Origin: Brasenia schreberi
Taxonomy: Eukaryota > Streptophyta > Magnoliopsida > Nymphaeales > Cabombaceae
Direction: 5' to 3'
DNA: 64,000 nt
NCBI GenBank assembly: GCA_036023115.1
Contig: JAYKKT010000090.1
Location: 36,913,501 to 36,977,500, forward strand
Shown here: in pieces, positions 26,954 to 39,130 of the stretch
Layout of the letters: every line of letters starts with the position of its first letter
Numbering within the stretch: position 1 is the first letter of the stretch
The notes under the pieces: generated by a model
Databases searched by the model: none
Seen by the model: the letters and a program-made list of their open reading frames with translations, nothing else
What the model was told of the DNA's origin: nothing
Made by a program: the position numbers and the translations under genes

Positions 26954-27489
26954 ACCATTAAGGTAAGATAGACCCTGATCAGTTCAACATTGATTTTCTG
27001 TCAACAGTTAAGGGTTAATATCGCAATTCATGTGATAGAATACAAAGTGCAAAAGATTTTACAAAAGAGCTTCCTTAAACAATAACTAAGAAAGTAGAAA
27101 TTTTTAGTTCTCTACAATATCCAATTCCAAGGCATAAAATAAAGCAATTAGAAACTTCTGGTTTACCATGACAAACCTGCGTGGTTAGACACATGCAGGC
27201 ATACAAATAATAGTAAACATTGGTGAACAAGGCATACCAATTTCTAAGTCTCCAAACCAACAATAATTAAGCATATTAATAATACATAAATAAATCCATG
27301 AAGATTCGAGGATTATGCACAGTAGTCAAACTTCTTGTTGCTTTAAAAATATTGCTTAAATATCAAATAAAGAGATTAACCCAAGCAAAATAATTGCTCA
27401 TTCTCAAGGTATGTTGGACCTCATGTAACTCAGGATAGATGTAAATCTACATAAGGCTTTGTCATGTGATAATGAAGCTGGGTTAGGCC

Positions 27490-27720
27490 AGTACATTAAG
27501 AACAAATTAAAAAAAGTTGCATTAATATCTAGGACACAACTGTGATAAAATGAGAAAAATGATTTCAGATTATTTAGACACGTACACAGTCGATCAAAGA
27601 AAGCTCCATTGAAAAGGTACGAGAAACTACATTGTGAAAATGTTAAAAAAAGAAGACCACAAAGTGTTGAAAGAAAATAATAAAGAATAATCTAGCTTAC
27701 GTTGAGTTAATTGTAGAATT
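27490..27720 (+). repeat. RTE-type LINE 3' fragment
   Basis: Diverged copy of the segment TTTAGACACGTACACAGTCG...AAAGCTCCATTGAAAAGGTA...GAGAAACTACATTGTGAAAA...AAAGAAGACCACAAAG. It parallels 11240-11400 and 54230-54360. It lacks a clean tail. Confidence 0.55.
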
Positions 27721-27794
27721 TTTTTTAACTTAGAGAACTTATCATTTGTAATCTATACATGCATATAATCTGCACTGATAATTTCTAAAATTGC

Positions 27795-27862
27795 AGAATC
27801 TTCATCTTGTGAATCGATCACCTAGCCAGGTAAGCTATTGCTCAATCCCTGCACCTTTGTGA
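27795..27862 (-). repeat. SINE family A fragment, minus strand
   Basis: On the minus strand: AGCAATAGCTTACCTGGCTA, then GGTGATCGATTCACAAGATG. It matches the left half of the family A SINEs. Confidence 0.5.
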
Positions 27863-28358
27863 CGGAGAGTGAAAATCACCATCAATCTTCAAAGATTATA
27901 TGCAACATATAGGATTTGATCAAAGCTACTGTAAGATGATAATTATTTTGAAGAAAAACTATGATGCTGAGATCTAGCACAAGGTCTCAACGTTACGACC
28001 ATGTTACCGAAGAAAAAGAGCGTATACAAACCAAACATTGCGGAGGACAAATGAAATTCATTCTAAAAGGTGATGTCCATGTTAGAATTCATAAAAACCC
28101 ACAGATAAATTAGTTCTTTTGCAGAAGGCTTAACATTTAGCACCTTGTTTCTGCCTTCTTTAAATTCCTATTTTTCTTCCCACTTATTATATTCTAACCA
28201 CAACCACCCAAGTTGGAACTAATCTAATTGAAGGTGCTATTGTGCTACAAACCCCTATTAATGTTGTCAAGATCGTAGATCCCATCTATGATTGAAGTGA
28301 AGAGTTGAGAATTGTGGGATCGAGTTCAGATGTCCAAACTTCTACATTCTAAGTTTAT

Positions 28359-28437
28359 AGTATTATTATATGTATATAAAACAACAACTACAACAACAAC
28401 TAAGCCTTTTCCCATACAGTATTATTATATGTATATA
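28359..28437 (-). mobile_element. 39-bp LINE tail insertion with 20-bp target-site duplication
   Basis: AGTATTATTATATGTATATA occurs at 28359-28378 and, unchanged, at 28418-28437. Between them are 39 bases that read on the minus strand GTATGGGAAAAGGCTTAG followed by TTGTTGTTGTAG-type triplets, the RTE LINE 3' end. It is one of the shortest recognisable retrotransposition products one could expect. Confidence 0.85.
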
Positions 28438-28799
28438 CTCATAACAATTGATATCGTGAGAAGCATATGATTTGCATAACTTGATCATTCCCATTTTGTT
28501 GCCGATTAAATCTGAAGGATACCGTGACGCGCTACGACCACTATGAGAAAAAGAAAGAAAGAAAGAGACAGCAAAACGTAATATTTGTGATGTAATAGCA
28601 AATGCATAAATAATGAATTAGTTGAGGGATGTACTAGGAAATCCTTTTCATTCTTTGTCCGAACAAAAGCTTGAGTTTCATGTGGGTCACACACGCTTCT
28701 CACCTTCTCTGTCCGTATGAAAGGAACCCACGTAGCGATGGAGGAGGCGTGGTTTGGAGCCCGTCTCCGGCGTTAGATCTCCGTGATTGGACGAACGCC

Positions 28800-31700
28800 A
28801 TGGAGCCCGAGTATTCCGGCTTGTGCGCCGGCCGATTCCTCTCGGGCAACAATTCCAGCCAAGGCCCCCTGGATCAGATGACGGACACGCCGCGCCGGGG
28901 CGCTCACCGTCGAGCCCATTCCGATATCGCCTTCTGTTTGCCGGACGAGTTTCTCTTCGATGTTGAGGCCGATTTCCCCTTCATCGATGCCGCTTCTCTC
29001 TCCGAGGACAACAATTCCCGCGACGGAGAGTCCCTCCAGGCTCTTATGGACACCGGGAAGTCGCCGGAGCTAAGCAACGCCGTCAAGGACGAGGGGGGGC
29101 CGCCTGTCGCCGGAGCTGGAGGAGGGGGTGCGCATATGAGAAGCTTGTCTATGGACGCGGGGTTCTTCGACGGCCTGGGATTTGTGGCGGGGCCGGCCGC
29201 ACCGGCGCCAGAGATCGGCCGGAGACCGCAGCACCGGAGGTCCGGATCGGTGGATGGGTTGCCCGGCGCTTCTTCTTCTTTTGCGGTCGGGTTGGAGTCT
29301 GTGATCGATACCAAGAAAGCCATGCCCCCGGATAAACTCGCGGAACTTTCGTTGCTAGATCCAAAGAGGGCTAAGAGGCTCGTCTTTAATTCTTTTATTT
29401 TCTTATAATTCATTGTTATTTTCTTTATTCTTGGTGTCTTTCAGCGTTTGGAAGTTCAATTTTCTTTGTTTCCTGCCCGTCTGTTGTGCGATTTATTGTG
29501 TATATCTGTCATTCCTCTTTACCAGCATTAATCAGTCCTGATGTATCTCAGTGAGGAAGATCTGCCAGAAATCATTTTTAACGTGTTGTCTTGCATTATC
29601 ATCTAAATTACCACTACCTTAGTAGTCATCGTTACAATTGTTGTGCTGCATTAACATTTTGACCGCAAATAGAGACTGATATTTTTTATTGTAAAACTAA
29701 CATCTGCCATTTTGGCCGTTAATATGATTCTATTTTTTACATTGTTGTTAGCGGTAACTGTGATTGCTGTATGAAATAATGGAAATTGTACGGCGAAATG
29801 TAGTATTTCTTTCTATCGTTGTTTCCTTGAAATAGTTTTCCTAAACGCTTTAGGTATAAACTATGTCAACCTTAAGTTCGGCCATATTATTGTTACGAGA
29901 AGAAAAGTGTTGATAGTTTGCTTTTGGTTGGTGGTCTCGAGATGCATGTGATGCTTCCGTAATGCTGATCAAGGGTGTAGTTCTTTGATTAGGAAGGACC
30001 GATGCTTAAATCATCCTTAAGTTTTTGTTGCTTGTAACTTCCATTCAAATTCTTCATGTGCAGAATTCTTGCAAACCGACAATCTGCAGCTCGGTCAAAA
30101 GAGAGGAAGACACGTTACACAGGTGAACTCGAAAGAAAGGTTCAGATGCTTCAGACAGAGGCGACCACTTTGTCAGCACAGCTTACGTTGCTTCAGGTGC
30201 ATAGAATGCGGAACCTTCATTTTCCTTTTGTTGATTTGCGAGATGCGGCCAGTGACAGTGCTCCTTGTTGCAATAGCATCAACATTTTGCCGATGAACTT
30301 TAGTATTGGAGGCTTTGTTGGTCGTTAATATGGCAAATTTCTTTGGTGGTCTGCAAGGAACGGATGTTTCTTTTGTGTGTAACTAACTGATTGAACCAGA
30401 AAATGTTGGCATTCAGGAATTTGTAGGTACAGTTCTACTCGTAAAATGAGGCAAAACAAAAGAACTTAACAAGTTCTTCAGTTACGTGCACAAAGGGATT
30501 TACAGACATCTTGGTAGTTATGCTTCTAACTTAAGTAAAGAAAAAGTAGTAGGGCTATTAATAGAGAGGCCTAATGAATTAAAGTGGACAATGATATAAA
30601 GCATCTTCAAAAGAAGTGTATGTCATTGGTAACCAATGTTATAGTCATATTACTTGATAAAATGCAACATAACTGGGTCAATATCATCCAGGAGGTACCT
30701 AGGTTGTTTGTATCGCATGATACCATACCATTTTTATTAATATTGTATTGTTTTACTAAACAAAAACGGCATATATTGGTGCCCTCAGAGCATTAGCTCA
30801 CTTGGCTGGGAACTCAACTCGCAAGATGAAGATCTTGACTCCCATAAACGGAACGTGCATACATGGTTTCAGCCTCCATGTTGTAACAAAAAAAAGTAGA
30901 AGGTGTATGTTGGTACCTACCATTGTTCGTTTTGTCTCTTCAGACTTCATCAGTGTGTATTGCACTATGGCTTACAACACAGTGTGTACGGGACCTACCA
31001 TTTGTCAGTGCATTTTCCAAATTGCCATTTTCTTCTTTTTAATGATCTTTTGTACATTAACATATTGTACTATACAATATGATATTACAGGTCTAGGATA
31101 TTTGCAGCAGAGATAACCCAAATACATCTCTGCTTTTATCTCCCAATTTCACCCAAATGCCTCTCAAAATGAGCTATGATTTATATCCTCTTTTTGTGTT
31201 GAATAAGGGTAGCACTCAGAGCGTTAGCTCACCTGTCATGGGAATCAACCCACAAGATGAAGGTGGTGAGTTTGATACCCAATGCATACCTGGCTTCAGA
31301 CTCCCCTTTGTATCCAAAAGAAAAAGTAGGTAGCAAACTAAGTGGTAGGTTCACCTGTCTTGGCTGCTATATCTTGAGGGTTTTCTCAGGGTAATTTTCC
31401 TCGAAGGATGTAAGTTTCAAGTGGTTATTATGTACTGTAGTGTGTTTTCTATGCAAAGCATAATGCTGCTTTTCTCTTTGCATGTGAAGGATCTGGATTA
31501 CTGACTAGCCCTTCTCCTTCGGGAACCTGATTTAAGTTTTTCCCAGTTGTGCAGATGTAGCACTACCCTTCGTTAATTCCTTGGGGACCTTCTTTAGGAT
31601 CAGCTAGCATTACTGAAAATAAGAAGTCTAACATCAAGTATTATTGTTGTATTTATTATAAGGCACTAGGCACTCTTAATTACCTTCCAAATGCCTGTCC

Positions 31701-34700
31701 AAGAAGAAAATTGTGTACCCAATTTGCACAATGTGAGGGGCTTGATCTAGAAGTCATTTAGCTTGCATGGTGCAACATGTGGACTATTAATGGTTTCAAG
31801 GTTGGATGTGTTCAAAGTTAGTAATTGTTTTTGACTTTGGTTATTACCTGCTCAAAAGAATAAGAACTGGCAATAGGAGGCTGAACCCAATTCAGTGGTA
31901 AAAGGAGCTTTCTCTTCATATTTGAAAAGAAAAATGTGCTATTGGGATCCTCAATCTTGTTTTCCATATTCACAGGTTCCATATCGCTTAAGCTCCTTTT
32001 CTTTTCTAAAAGGAAACGGTAATTAGTCAATGAATTGGGAGTGCTTCTTTCGATAAAACTAGCTAATTCTTCATCCATTAGACAAGTCTTGACATCTGCT
32101 ATATTGTTGGGGGCTTTAGAATCAATCGATTTTGTCTAGTGGTGGACCATATGCTTTTGACATCTTTTAATTCGTTGACATTCATTAGGTAAGCTTATTG
32201 AAATCAAGGATGATTCTGTTTGAAATGTAAAGCTTCTTTTGTATGCTTTGATGGAAGGGTATTTTCCTAAACTGATTCCTTCATGTGGGTTTTTCACCTC
32301 TTTTTTCTGTTTGATGGTAGAGTGTCAATTAAATTGCAAGACGTATCATATGTATGCCAAAGAATACCATAAGCTCTGCGATGGTTGGTTGCTGAAGAAC
32401 CAGGGAGACTTTGACTCATTATATGTTAGGCGTCTTCTTGAACTCATGAAGTAGCTTCAACAGTTATTTAGCATCTTCTCATTCATAAAGGTGTCTATAT
32501 AAAGCTGGTTAAGATATCCAGAAAATTAGGTAGGTCATTCTGATCCCACAAAATCATATGACTGAAAATTCAGAGTGACAATCATTGTATACATTTCCTT
32601 CCAGTGTTTTGCCTGCCTCCATGTGTCATTGTAGTCAAGTTCTTAACTTTAGTAAAAAACAAAAAGAAAAAGAAAGTTCTCCTGCTGCTTTCTTTAACTC
32701 TTTAAAAAGTATCATTTCATTGCCTGATGGCACCATATTAGTTATACTATTATCTGCTCTATCTATCAATCCGTTCATCTTCCTTTTAGTTGTCAGTGAT
32801 CTTTGATTTGTAGCTGATACTTTTCACTTGGATGGAGGTGCATGTTTTACTGGAAACCATATGCAAGTACTCATCTTGAGGAAAGGCAAAAAAGGAAAGA
32901 TATGGTCCAAGAAAACTTTGGGTTCTTGGTATTTGAACATAGTGTTATAACTGAAGTTCCGAACATTCCCACAATCCAGAATAACCCACTTGAAAGTAGT
33001 CAACTTGCAATTTTTGTAGTCAGGGAATATTAAAGCATGATGTTCTCATGCATGAATTCAACTTTGTATTTTTCTTCAAGTTTGAATGGGTCAAATCACT
33101 CATTGTTCTTTCACAACAGAGGGATACTACTGGTCTGACTACCGAAAACAAGGAACTCAAAATACGATTGCAGGCCATGGAGCAACAAGCACAACTTCGT
33201 AATGGTAAGTAGTTGGTTGATCATGTTGTCTTCGTGCTTTGATCTTAAATCCCATTTGCCATATTGCTGTAAAGTTGTCAAAGTTGTAAACCATGGTTAT
33301 GTAAAGTGCTAAAGTATTTTAGGAAGCCCACATCTAGGAGGAAAGTGCTTCTGAATCTCGGTTTACTTACAATGGAACCACATTATCAAGAATACAAGAT
33401 TTTCAACAATAATAATTGAGCTTTCACTATTTTGTAGCCTTCACAAGCGTAAGCAGTCTTGGAATTTATGGAAGTAGAATCAGTAGTATACAATTTAGGT
33501 TGTTTTTTCCTCTGTGACAGTTATACTTCATGCAGGTGAAGTATCTCATAGTACGACACTAACAATGACATTAGTAGACATGACTAGATATTGTAATGAA
33601 CCAAGCTTCCAATCACGGATGACTGCAACAGTCCACCAATACTCAATTCCACAATGCAATCCGCACAAACAAATCACCAAACACTTGGTGTACATAAGAG
33701 AGCAAACAAATCACCAAATACTTGTACATAAGAGAGTTGGCAGCATTGTTGCCAGCGGCTAGTTGCTCTTGGTTATATACATTTAACACCCTCCCCTCAA
33801 ACTTTACGAGGGTATATAGAAAGTTTTCTATAGATATTCTTCACAAACATAATGACAATCTATTTTGATATGCTTAGTCATTTCATGAAAAATGTTGTTT
33901 GTTATGTACATAGTACTCTTATTACCACAGAACATCACAGGAATTGAATCAATGTTGATGACTAAATTGGTGAGTAATGTTCTTAACGAGACTAGTTCAC
34001 TAGTGGTGTGGGTCATAGCATGATACTTTGCTTCGGTGGAAAAAAGAGACTTTGTGTTGCTTCTTGCATCTCTACGATATAGGTGAGTTACCTGAAAAGA
34101 TACAATATCCAATAGTAGAGTGTTTGTCATTAAAATCACCATCCCAATCTGTATCATTATAAGCAGTTAAATTAAGTAAAAAGAAAGAGAATAAGAAAAT
34201 TCCTTTATTTGTACTATTTATGAGATATCTCACTCATAACAACACTCATATTCACCATTATGAGTGCATGTTGAAATTGACTAATAGTATGGACAGCATG
34301 TGCGATGTTTGAACGGGTGATGGTGAGGTAGGTGAATGTACTGATCATTTGTCTTTATGGAGTGGGATCTTTCATCGATTCTCCATCTTTAAGTTGCAAA
34401 TTATGATTGAGAACCTCTGGTGTCTCAATAGTTGTATTATTTGTTATCCCTTACCTAACAATAATATTGTTAGCAAATTTTGTTTGAGACAAGAATACCC
34501 CTTTCATTTTGTGTTATCTCATTTGTCTAAGATCCTTCATTTCAAAGGTCTTACTTAGAGCCTCGTTGATCTACTGTGTCCCGATTTAGTAATTTCTTGT
34601 TATTATTATGTCGTCTACATAAAGCGAAAGTATAACTATACATGCAATATATTTTCTTACAAATAAAGCAGTGTTAGTGTAACAAGTAATAAAGTCATTT

Positions 34701-35351
34701 GTAACATAAAAGTAATAAACTTATCAAATCATGCTTTAGGGTCTTACTTAATACCATACAAGGCTTTTCTTAGGCAAAGAATATGATTGTAGGGTAAATA
34801 GAGACTAAGAAGAGGTTCTATACAAACTTTTCTCTCAAATAACATTTTTTGCGTCCATTTGAAAGGTATCCCAACTATAGCACATTACATCCATTTGAAA
34901 GATATCCCAACATATTTGGCTCTACCGGGAGGACCCTAAGACACTGCATATTAGATGGGCGATAATCTCATTATTTGTATGTCCTATCTTGAAACAGCTT
35001 TGAACGAAGCAACCCTAAGACACTGCATATTAGATGGGCGATAATCTCATTATTTGTATGTCCTATCTTGAAACAGCTTTGAACGAAGCATTGAGGGAAG
35101 AAGTGCAACGGCTAAAGCTAGCTACTGGACAAGTCCCACGTATGAACGGGAATGACTTCAACCGAACCATGCTGCAGCCCAATGCATCTTTCTTCCATCC
35201 CAGTCAACAGTTGCAACGCATGGGTGGCACACAGGTTCAACATCCCCATTTATCTGCACCAATTCCAAATGGACAACCCGTTGCACATCAAGCTCAACAA
35301 AACTCCGTGGAGCTCACCAGAGGATCTAGCAACCCTTATGATTTTAAATAG
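28800..35351 (+). CDS. Group I bZIP transcription factor (VIP1/RF2a-like), four exons
   Basis: Coding exons are 28800-29377, 30064-30196, 33120-33204 and 35077-35351, and the phases fit to give 356 residues. The product is a nuclear DNA-binding dimer of plant bZIP group I. The basic region starts at DPKRAKR (187-193) and includes [12 protein letters not shown], where K replaces the arginine usual in other groups, a group I mark. A leucine zipper follows ([20 protein letters not shown] onward to about residue 285). The N-terminal half is acidic and Ser/Gly/Pro-rich and has three HxRxxS motifs (HRRAHS 36-41, HMRSLS 112-117, HRRSGS 145-150). In VIP1-type proteins such sites bind 14-3-3 proteins when phosphorylated and control nuclear entry. 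The tail ends in NPYDFK. The ATG at 28800 is chosen because MEPEY opens the conserved part; an in-frame ATG at 28671 has no stop between and cannot be excluded. Intron 1 begins GC instead of GT. The last acceptor is duplicated. Confidence 0.87.
29378..30063 (+). other. bZIP intron 1, GC-AG type
   Basis: The phase and the conserved KRAKR/ILANR junction require exon 1 to end ...GCTAAGAG at 29377, with the next bases GCTCGT. The acceptor ATGTGCAG at 30056-30063 is normal. No GT in the vicinity gives the right frame and residues. GC-AG introns exist in plants, but this donor is weak (GCTCGT, not GCAAGT). Confidence 0.7.
30779..30897 (+). repeat. tRNA-derived SINE (family A)
   Basis: GTGCCCTCAGAGCATTAGCT, then CACTTGGCTGGG (A-box-like), CGCAAGATGAAGATCTTGAC (B-box-like part), GGTTTCAGCCTCC, and a TTGTAACAAAAAAAA tail. 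It lies in bZIP intron 2, in the same strand as the gene. Confidence 0.7.
31208..31326 (+). repeat. tRNA-derived SINE (family A)
   Basis: GGTAGCACTCAGAGCGTTAG, then CTCACCTGTCATGGG, CACAAGATGAAGGTGGTGAG, TTTGATACCC (B-box-like), GGCTTCAGACTCCCC, and an A-rich tail. It is aligned block by block with the copy 310 bases upstream. Confidence 0.7.
33205..35076 (+). other. bZIP intron 3, invaded by a Ty1/copia remnant
   Basis: The donor is AATG/GTAAGT and the acceptor is CTTGAAACAG at 35067-35076. Most of the intron is a reverse-oriented copia fragment. The final 144 bases include one copy of a 79-bp tandem duplication that also covers the acceptor. Confidence 0.75.
33513..34920 (-). mobile_element. 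Ty1/copia retrotransposon remnant (3' LTR, RNase H, part of RT), minus strand
   Basis: On the minus strand the order is as in copia pol. First comes MDAKNV (about 34860), then a CRLKKSLYGIK-like stretch (about 34750-34790) and a YVDD-type catalytic box (about 34600-34625). Next is an RNase H segment with [39 protein letters not shown] and [20 protein letters not shown] (33828-34157). A polypurine tract (TTGAGGGGAGGG, about 33789-33800) comes next, directly followed by an LTR starting TGTTAAATGTATATAACC. The LTR runs leftward to about 33513, the outer border being uncertain. The 5' half and 5' LTR are missing, and stops and frameshifts are many. It lies antisense inside bZIP intron 3. Confidence 0.8.
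34933..35090 (+). repeat. 79-bp perfect tandem duplication across the bZIP last splice acceptor
   Basis: Unit 34933-35011 (ACCCTAAGACACTGCATATT ... GAACGAAGCA) is repeated without visible change at 35012-35090. Each unit ends with the acceptor CTTGAAACAG plus the first 14 exon bases (CTTTGAACGAAGCA). Splicing at the first copy (after 34997) would shift the frame and meet TAA within about 15 codons. The second copy (after 35076) gives the conserved [19 protein letters not shown]. Confidence 0.92.
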
Positions 35352-35985
35352 GTCCCTTCAGCTTGTTGATCTCGGTGACTGGCGAACAGAATAGGAATGC
35401 CGAAACGTCCATGATCTGTGTATATATATGTGAAGCAGAATGGTGTAAACATTGCGTACGTGTGGATTTAAGTTAACATTTGAAGTTCTTTTGTAGACGT
35501 GTACCATTGATAGCTAGATATTTAAAAGGCTCAGCAGCATACCAAATGATGCATCTTTGGGGCTGCCGTTACTAAGAATCTGGAATACATTTTCTAGCTG
35601 GCACAGATTCTTCAAATCCGCTCTTGTGTCTGAACATTTGATTGGGGTGGCTGTATGTATTTGTTGCCGGGAAAGAGGGCTTTATGTCCTTGTGTTGTGT
35701 TGCAGAGTTGCATCTGATGGGACATTTGCTTTACTTTACATCCTTGTTGAGGTTGATCAATGTTATTAACATCAGGCAATGTATCTGTGCGCCGTGAAAT
35801 TGTGGAGGAACCTGAAGGCACCTGGTTTTTGCCCTCACTGCTGTGAAAGGGCAACGACTCAGCTTGACCTATTGTTATTGCTCAGTTTTTAAAATGGCTT
35901 TCCTCTGTGCACCATGAAATTTTTAGGAATCTGGAGAAACTTGGTTGTATACTGTTGTTTTTCTAGTCTTGGCGCAGTGAAGGGC

Positions 35986-35988
<3 letters not shown>

Positions 35989-36021
<33 letters not shown>
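35989..36021. repeat. (CT)n microsatellite
   Basis: About 16 CT units, 640 bases beyond the bZIP stop codon. Confidence 0.93.
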
Positions 36022-36023
<2 letters not shown>

Positions 36024-39000
36024 CAGGGTGCATGTCGCTAGCTTTTATGCTGCAAATGGGGCCGACTGTGGTTGGACATCTGATCCTCCCCAATCTGCTA
36101 TTTTCAGACTCATTCTGTAAGATAAGATAATTACGTGGCCTCAGATTGGACGTGGCTTGCGGGATATCTTTGGAATTAGATTTAATTTTTGCATTACATT
36201 TTACTTGAAAGCTAGTGCAGATTAAAATCCAATATAATTCCATTCATTACATGCAATGAGCTTTTTATTTGGTTACGATCCAATGTTTAAGTGTACGTTC
36301 CCCCTTTCGTGCATACAGTATCTGATCTAGTTCACATTCTGCTCAAGAACAGGATAGAAATTTCGATCTACCTAGATCTTTATTGCATCCAATGTGTCTG
36401 CATCATAATCAATCTGATAAATATGGGTCTAGAAAGCATTGTGTGGGCAGAAGCTCCGCCATTGAGGGCTTCTATACATGGGTTATGTTTGATGCTGTCG
36501 CAAGGATACGAGAGTATCCAGTGGAATCCACGAATCTCGCCTTCAAGATAATATACTAATGATAAAATATCTGCGGAAGTGCGTACCTCTAACCTGAGAT
36601 TAATGGTACTTATGGAAACAAAACTGTTTTGGCTGAAAAGCATGCTGCTATCAATGAGTTCGCTTGGACGTATTATCTCCTGTATGGACAATAAAACAAA
36701 ATACAGTTGCTAGTAAGATGAACTCACAGCTTAGGAACTTCTATCCTTCAACTTTTCCATGTTGCACTCGGTCCGTGGAGAAGACTCCGACACAGCCTTG
36801 GTAAAAGGTGGACACATTATCAAGTTCATGTCCAACCTGAACGACAAAACAGACCTCCCAGCAAACCATGCATGCAAGGCCTTCATATGCAAAAATTAAT
36901 TAGCTACATGTCGTCCACTTTTACCAGGGTTCCGCACTCATCTTGAAAACTCCTACACTTGACGACCTGTGTCCAACTTAAACACTATCGATTTGAATGT
37001 CTTTTAGTGCAATGTTACTAAGACATTTTTGTGGAATATTGGATGGCTATTGTTTTTGTAGTAAATTAACTTATCAGAATGATGGTTTTCCATCATACAT
37101 ACCACCCATACCCATGTCATATAGCAGTTTCCAAGTAAAATATAAGGGCGTAAAGAACGCAATCCCGATCTAACCGTTTTATCAGGAATTCTTTGTGATT
37201 TTTGGTGACCAGTGGCAAGTTATGACTTCCTACCGTGTCCCAATTCTTGACATTTCCTAGTTATGTATTCTTTTACCTTCTCTAAAAGAAAAAGGAAACC
37301 AACTCAAATGAAGCCCATTTCTACTAGAGAGAGAGAGGACCCTGGGAATATTTTCAAACTAACGATCTTACCTGCTGAATGGAATGAATATAGGAGAACA
37401 AGATCATGCGAAATAACCAACAAAACAAGTTCATAGAATTATCATCGAAACAACAATTTAATGTCCTAACAGTTGGGAAAGTAACACAAAAACAGAAAAG
37501 CACTTGCTCGGGCTTCGATCCATCCGCCCCTTCAAGGTCTTCTCTTTCACTTCAGTTGGTGTTCTGCAACAAAAGTCCATTAGAATAAGCTTAAGACCAT
37601 GCCACATTAACAGATGAGCTAAATGTGTTTGCTGCAACCATGAATGACACTAAGAAGAAATTTGGGAGACTCATATTTGCCATCAAATGCGTGTGCAATT
37701 TACAGGAGTTGTACTTGCACAATGAATACGTGCCCACCCCAACCGCTCAGACAATCACGATCAACCGATGCTAAAAGAGCTTGGAAAATGGTCTCAAACA
37801 ATTCATCAGGCTCCTGACATATATGTAAAATGTTTTATATCAGTATCTGAAACCAGAAAGTGAAGATGGATGCATGGATACGGTCATCTAGGAATATGTA
37901 GAGAATATGAAGACAGCCACAACCGTCACAAATCTAAGAAAAACTACACCAAGACAGTTGATAGTAGCTTGCTTCTATTGTCAGAAGAAAAGAGGTCCTC
38001 TAATGGCACATCAATGTCATTACCCGACACCAGGTTTACCACGAAAAGAGTGGCTAAGTTGAAGGAATTTGTTCAACAATAGATACTAACCAATGCAGGG
38101 CATTCCCAGTCACTAGCACTGGACAAAGAAACCCAGATATACGAAGCCAACGGTGCTATTTTGGACTAAAGAATAGATGTGAAAAAAGTGGGGAAAAGTT
38201 GGAGTTTGTAACTAACCATGTCAGGTTTATACATTGATTCACAAGCACCATAAAGAGACTCAGCTGCTGTATCCGCAACAACGAAGTCTTTTGCCAACTC
38301 TCTGCTTATAGAAATAAAGAGTAATGACAACATAACAAAAACATAGATTAAAAACAAAATTAGATTGATGGGGTTTGTGTATTCATGGACAGCTATAGTT
38401 GGGGAAGAAGTGTAAGAAAGAACAGATGAAAATAAATATCTGATATGAAGATAAGGAGAAAAGATGAGAGCACATAAAGAAAGCCGTCATGAAAATAACA
38501 TTTTCTTTGAGCAGCAAGAACAGGCAAACGTGAGAAAGGCCAGAAAAAGTAAAAGCTCTTCATGCATGTGAATGAAGTTTACATGCCAAAGCACAAAGTA
38601 ATCATGTTGAGACACGGCAGATCCTTCAGTTTAATCGATTCTGATGAATGATGAACCAATAAATTCGGAACGCTTGATTATTCTATACTGTTGAGACCTC
38701 ACAAGGACAAGGATCTCCAGAACATCCTTCTTTAAAGATAAATGTGTCAAAGTGGATTGAAAAAGATCTTATCGACAAGTTCAAATCAGATTTGTCAGAT
38801 ACAGAAATGTCTGGGACCTAGCTTTAGTTCATGTATAGGATGGCCTTTGCATGCAACGATATGGGTTCTGTTCAAAGTCGTCTTTGGATTGAACTCCAAC
38901 TATTTGTATCATCAGTCACTAATAAGTGGAAACTTATTCGTGACAGAAGGGCATTCCTTCAGTTCCCTCAACTATGTCACGCTTCTCATCATTACCGATC

Positions 39001-39033
39001 ATGGACTGGTTCATGCACACAGATAGAAAGATG

Positions 39034-39035
<2 letters not shown>

Positions 39036-39130
<95 letters not shown>
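39036..39130. repeat. Compound (CT)n(AT)n(AC)n microsatellite
   Basis: About 15 CT, 18 AT and 14 AC units in immediate succession. Confidence 0.95.

Larger units (their letters stand above)
25751..28799. other. Intergenic region upstream of the bZIP gene
   Basis: No gene is supported. It contains two adjacent palindromes near 26355-26454, a CT/AT tract at 26921-26953, a LINE 3' fragment at about 27490-27720, a SINE piece at 27795-27862 and a 39-bp LINE tail insertion at 28379-28417. The bZIP promoter must lie at the right end, but I see no clear TATA box. Confidence 0.5.
30197..33119 (+). other. bZIP intron 2
   Basis: GT-AG intron (donor TTCAG/GTGCAT, acceptor TTTCACAACAG). It is about 2.9 kb and contains two SINE family A copies on the plus strand at 30779 and 31208. 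The ORFs inside are intron noise. Confidence 0.75.
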
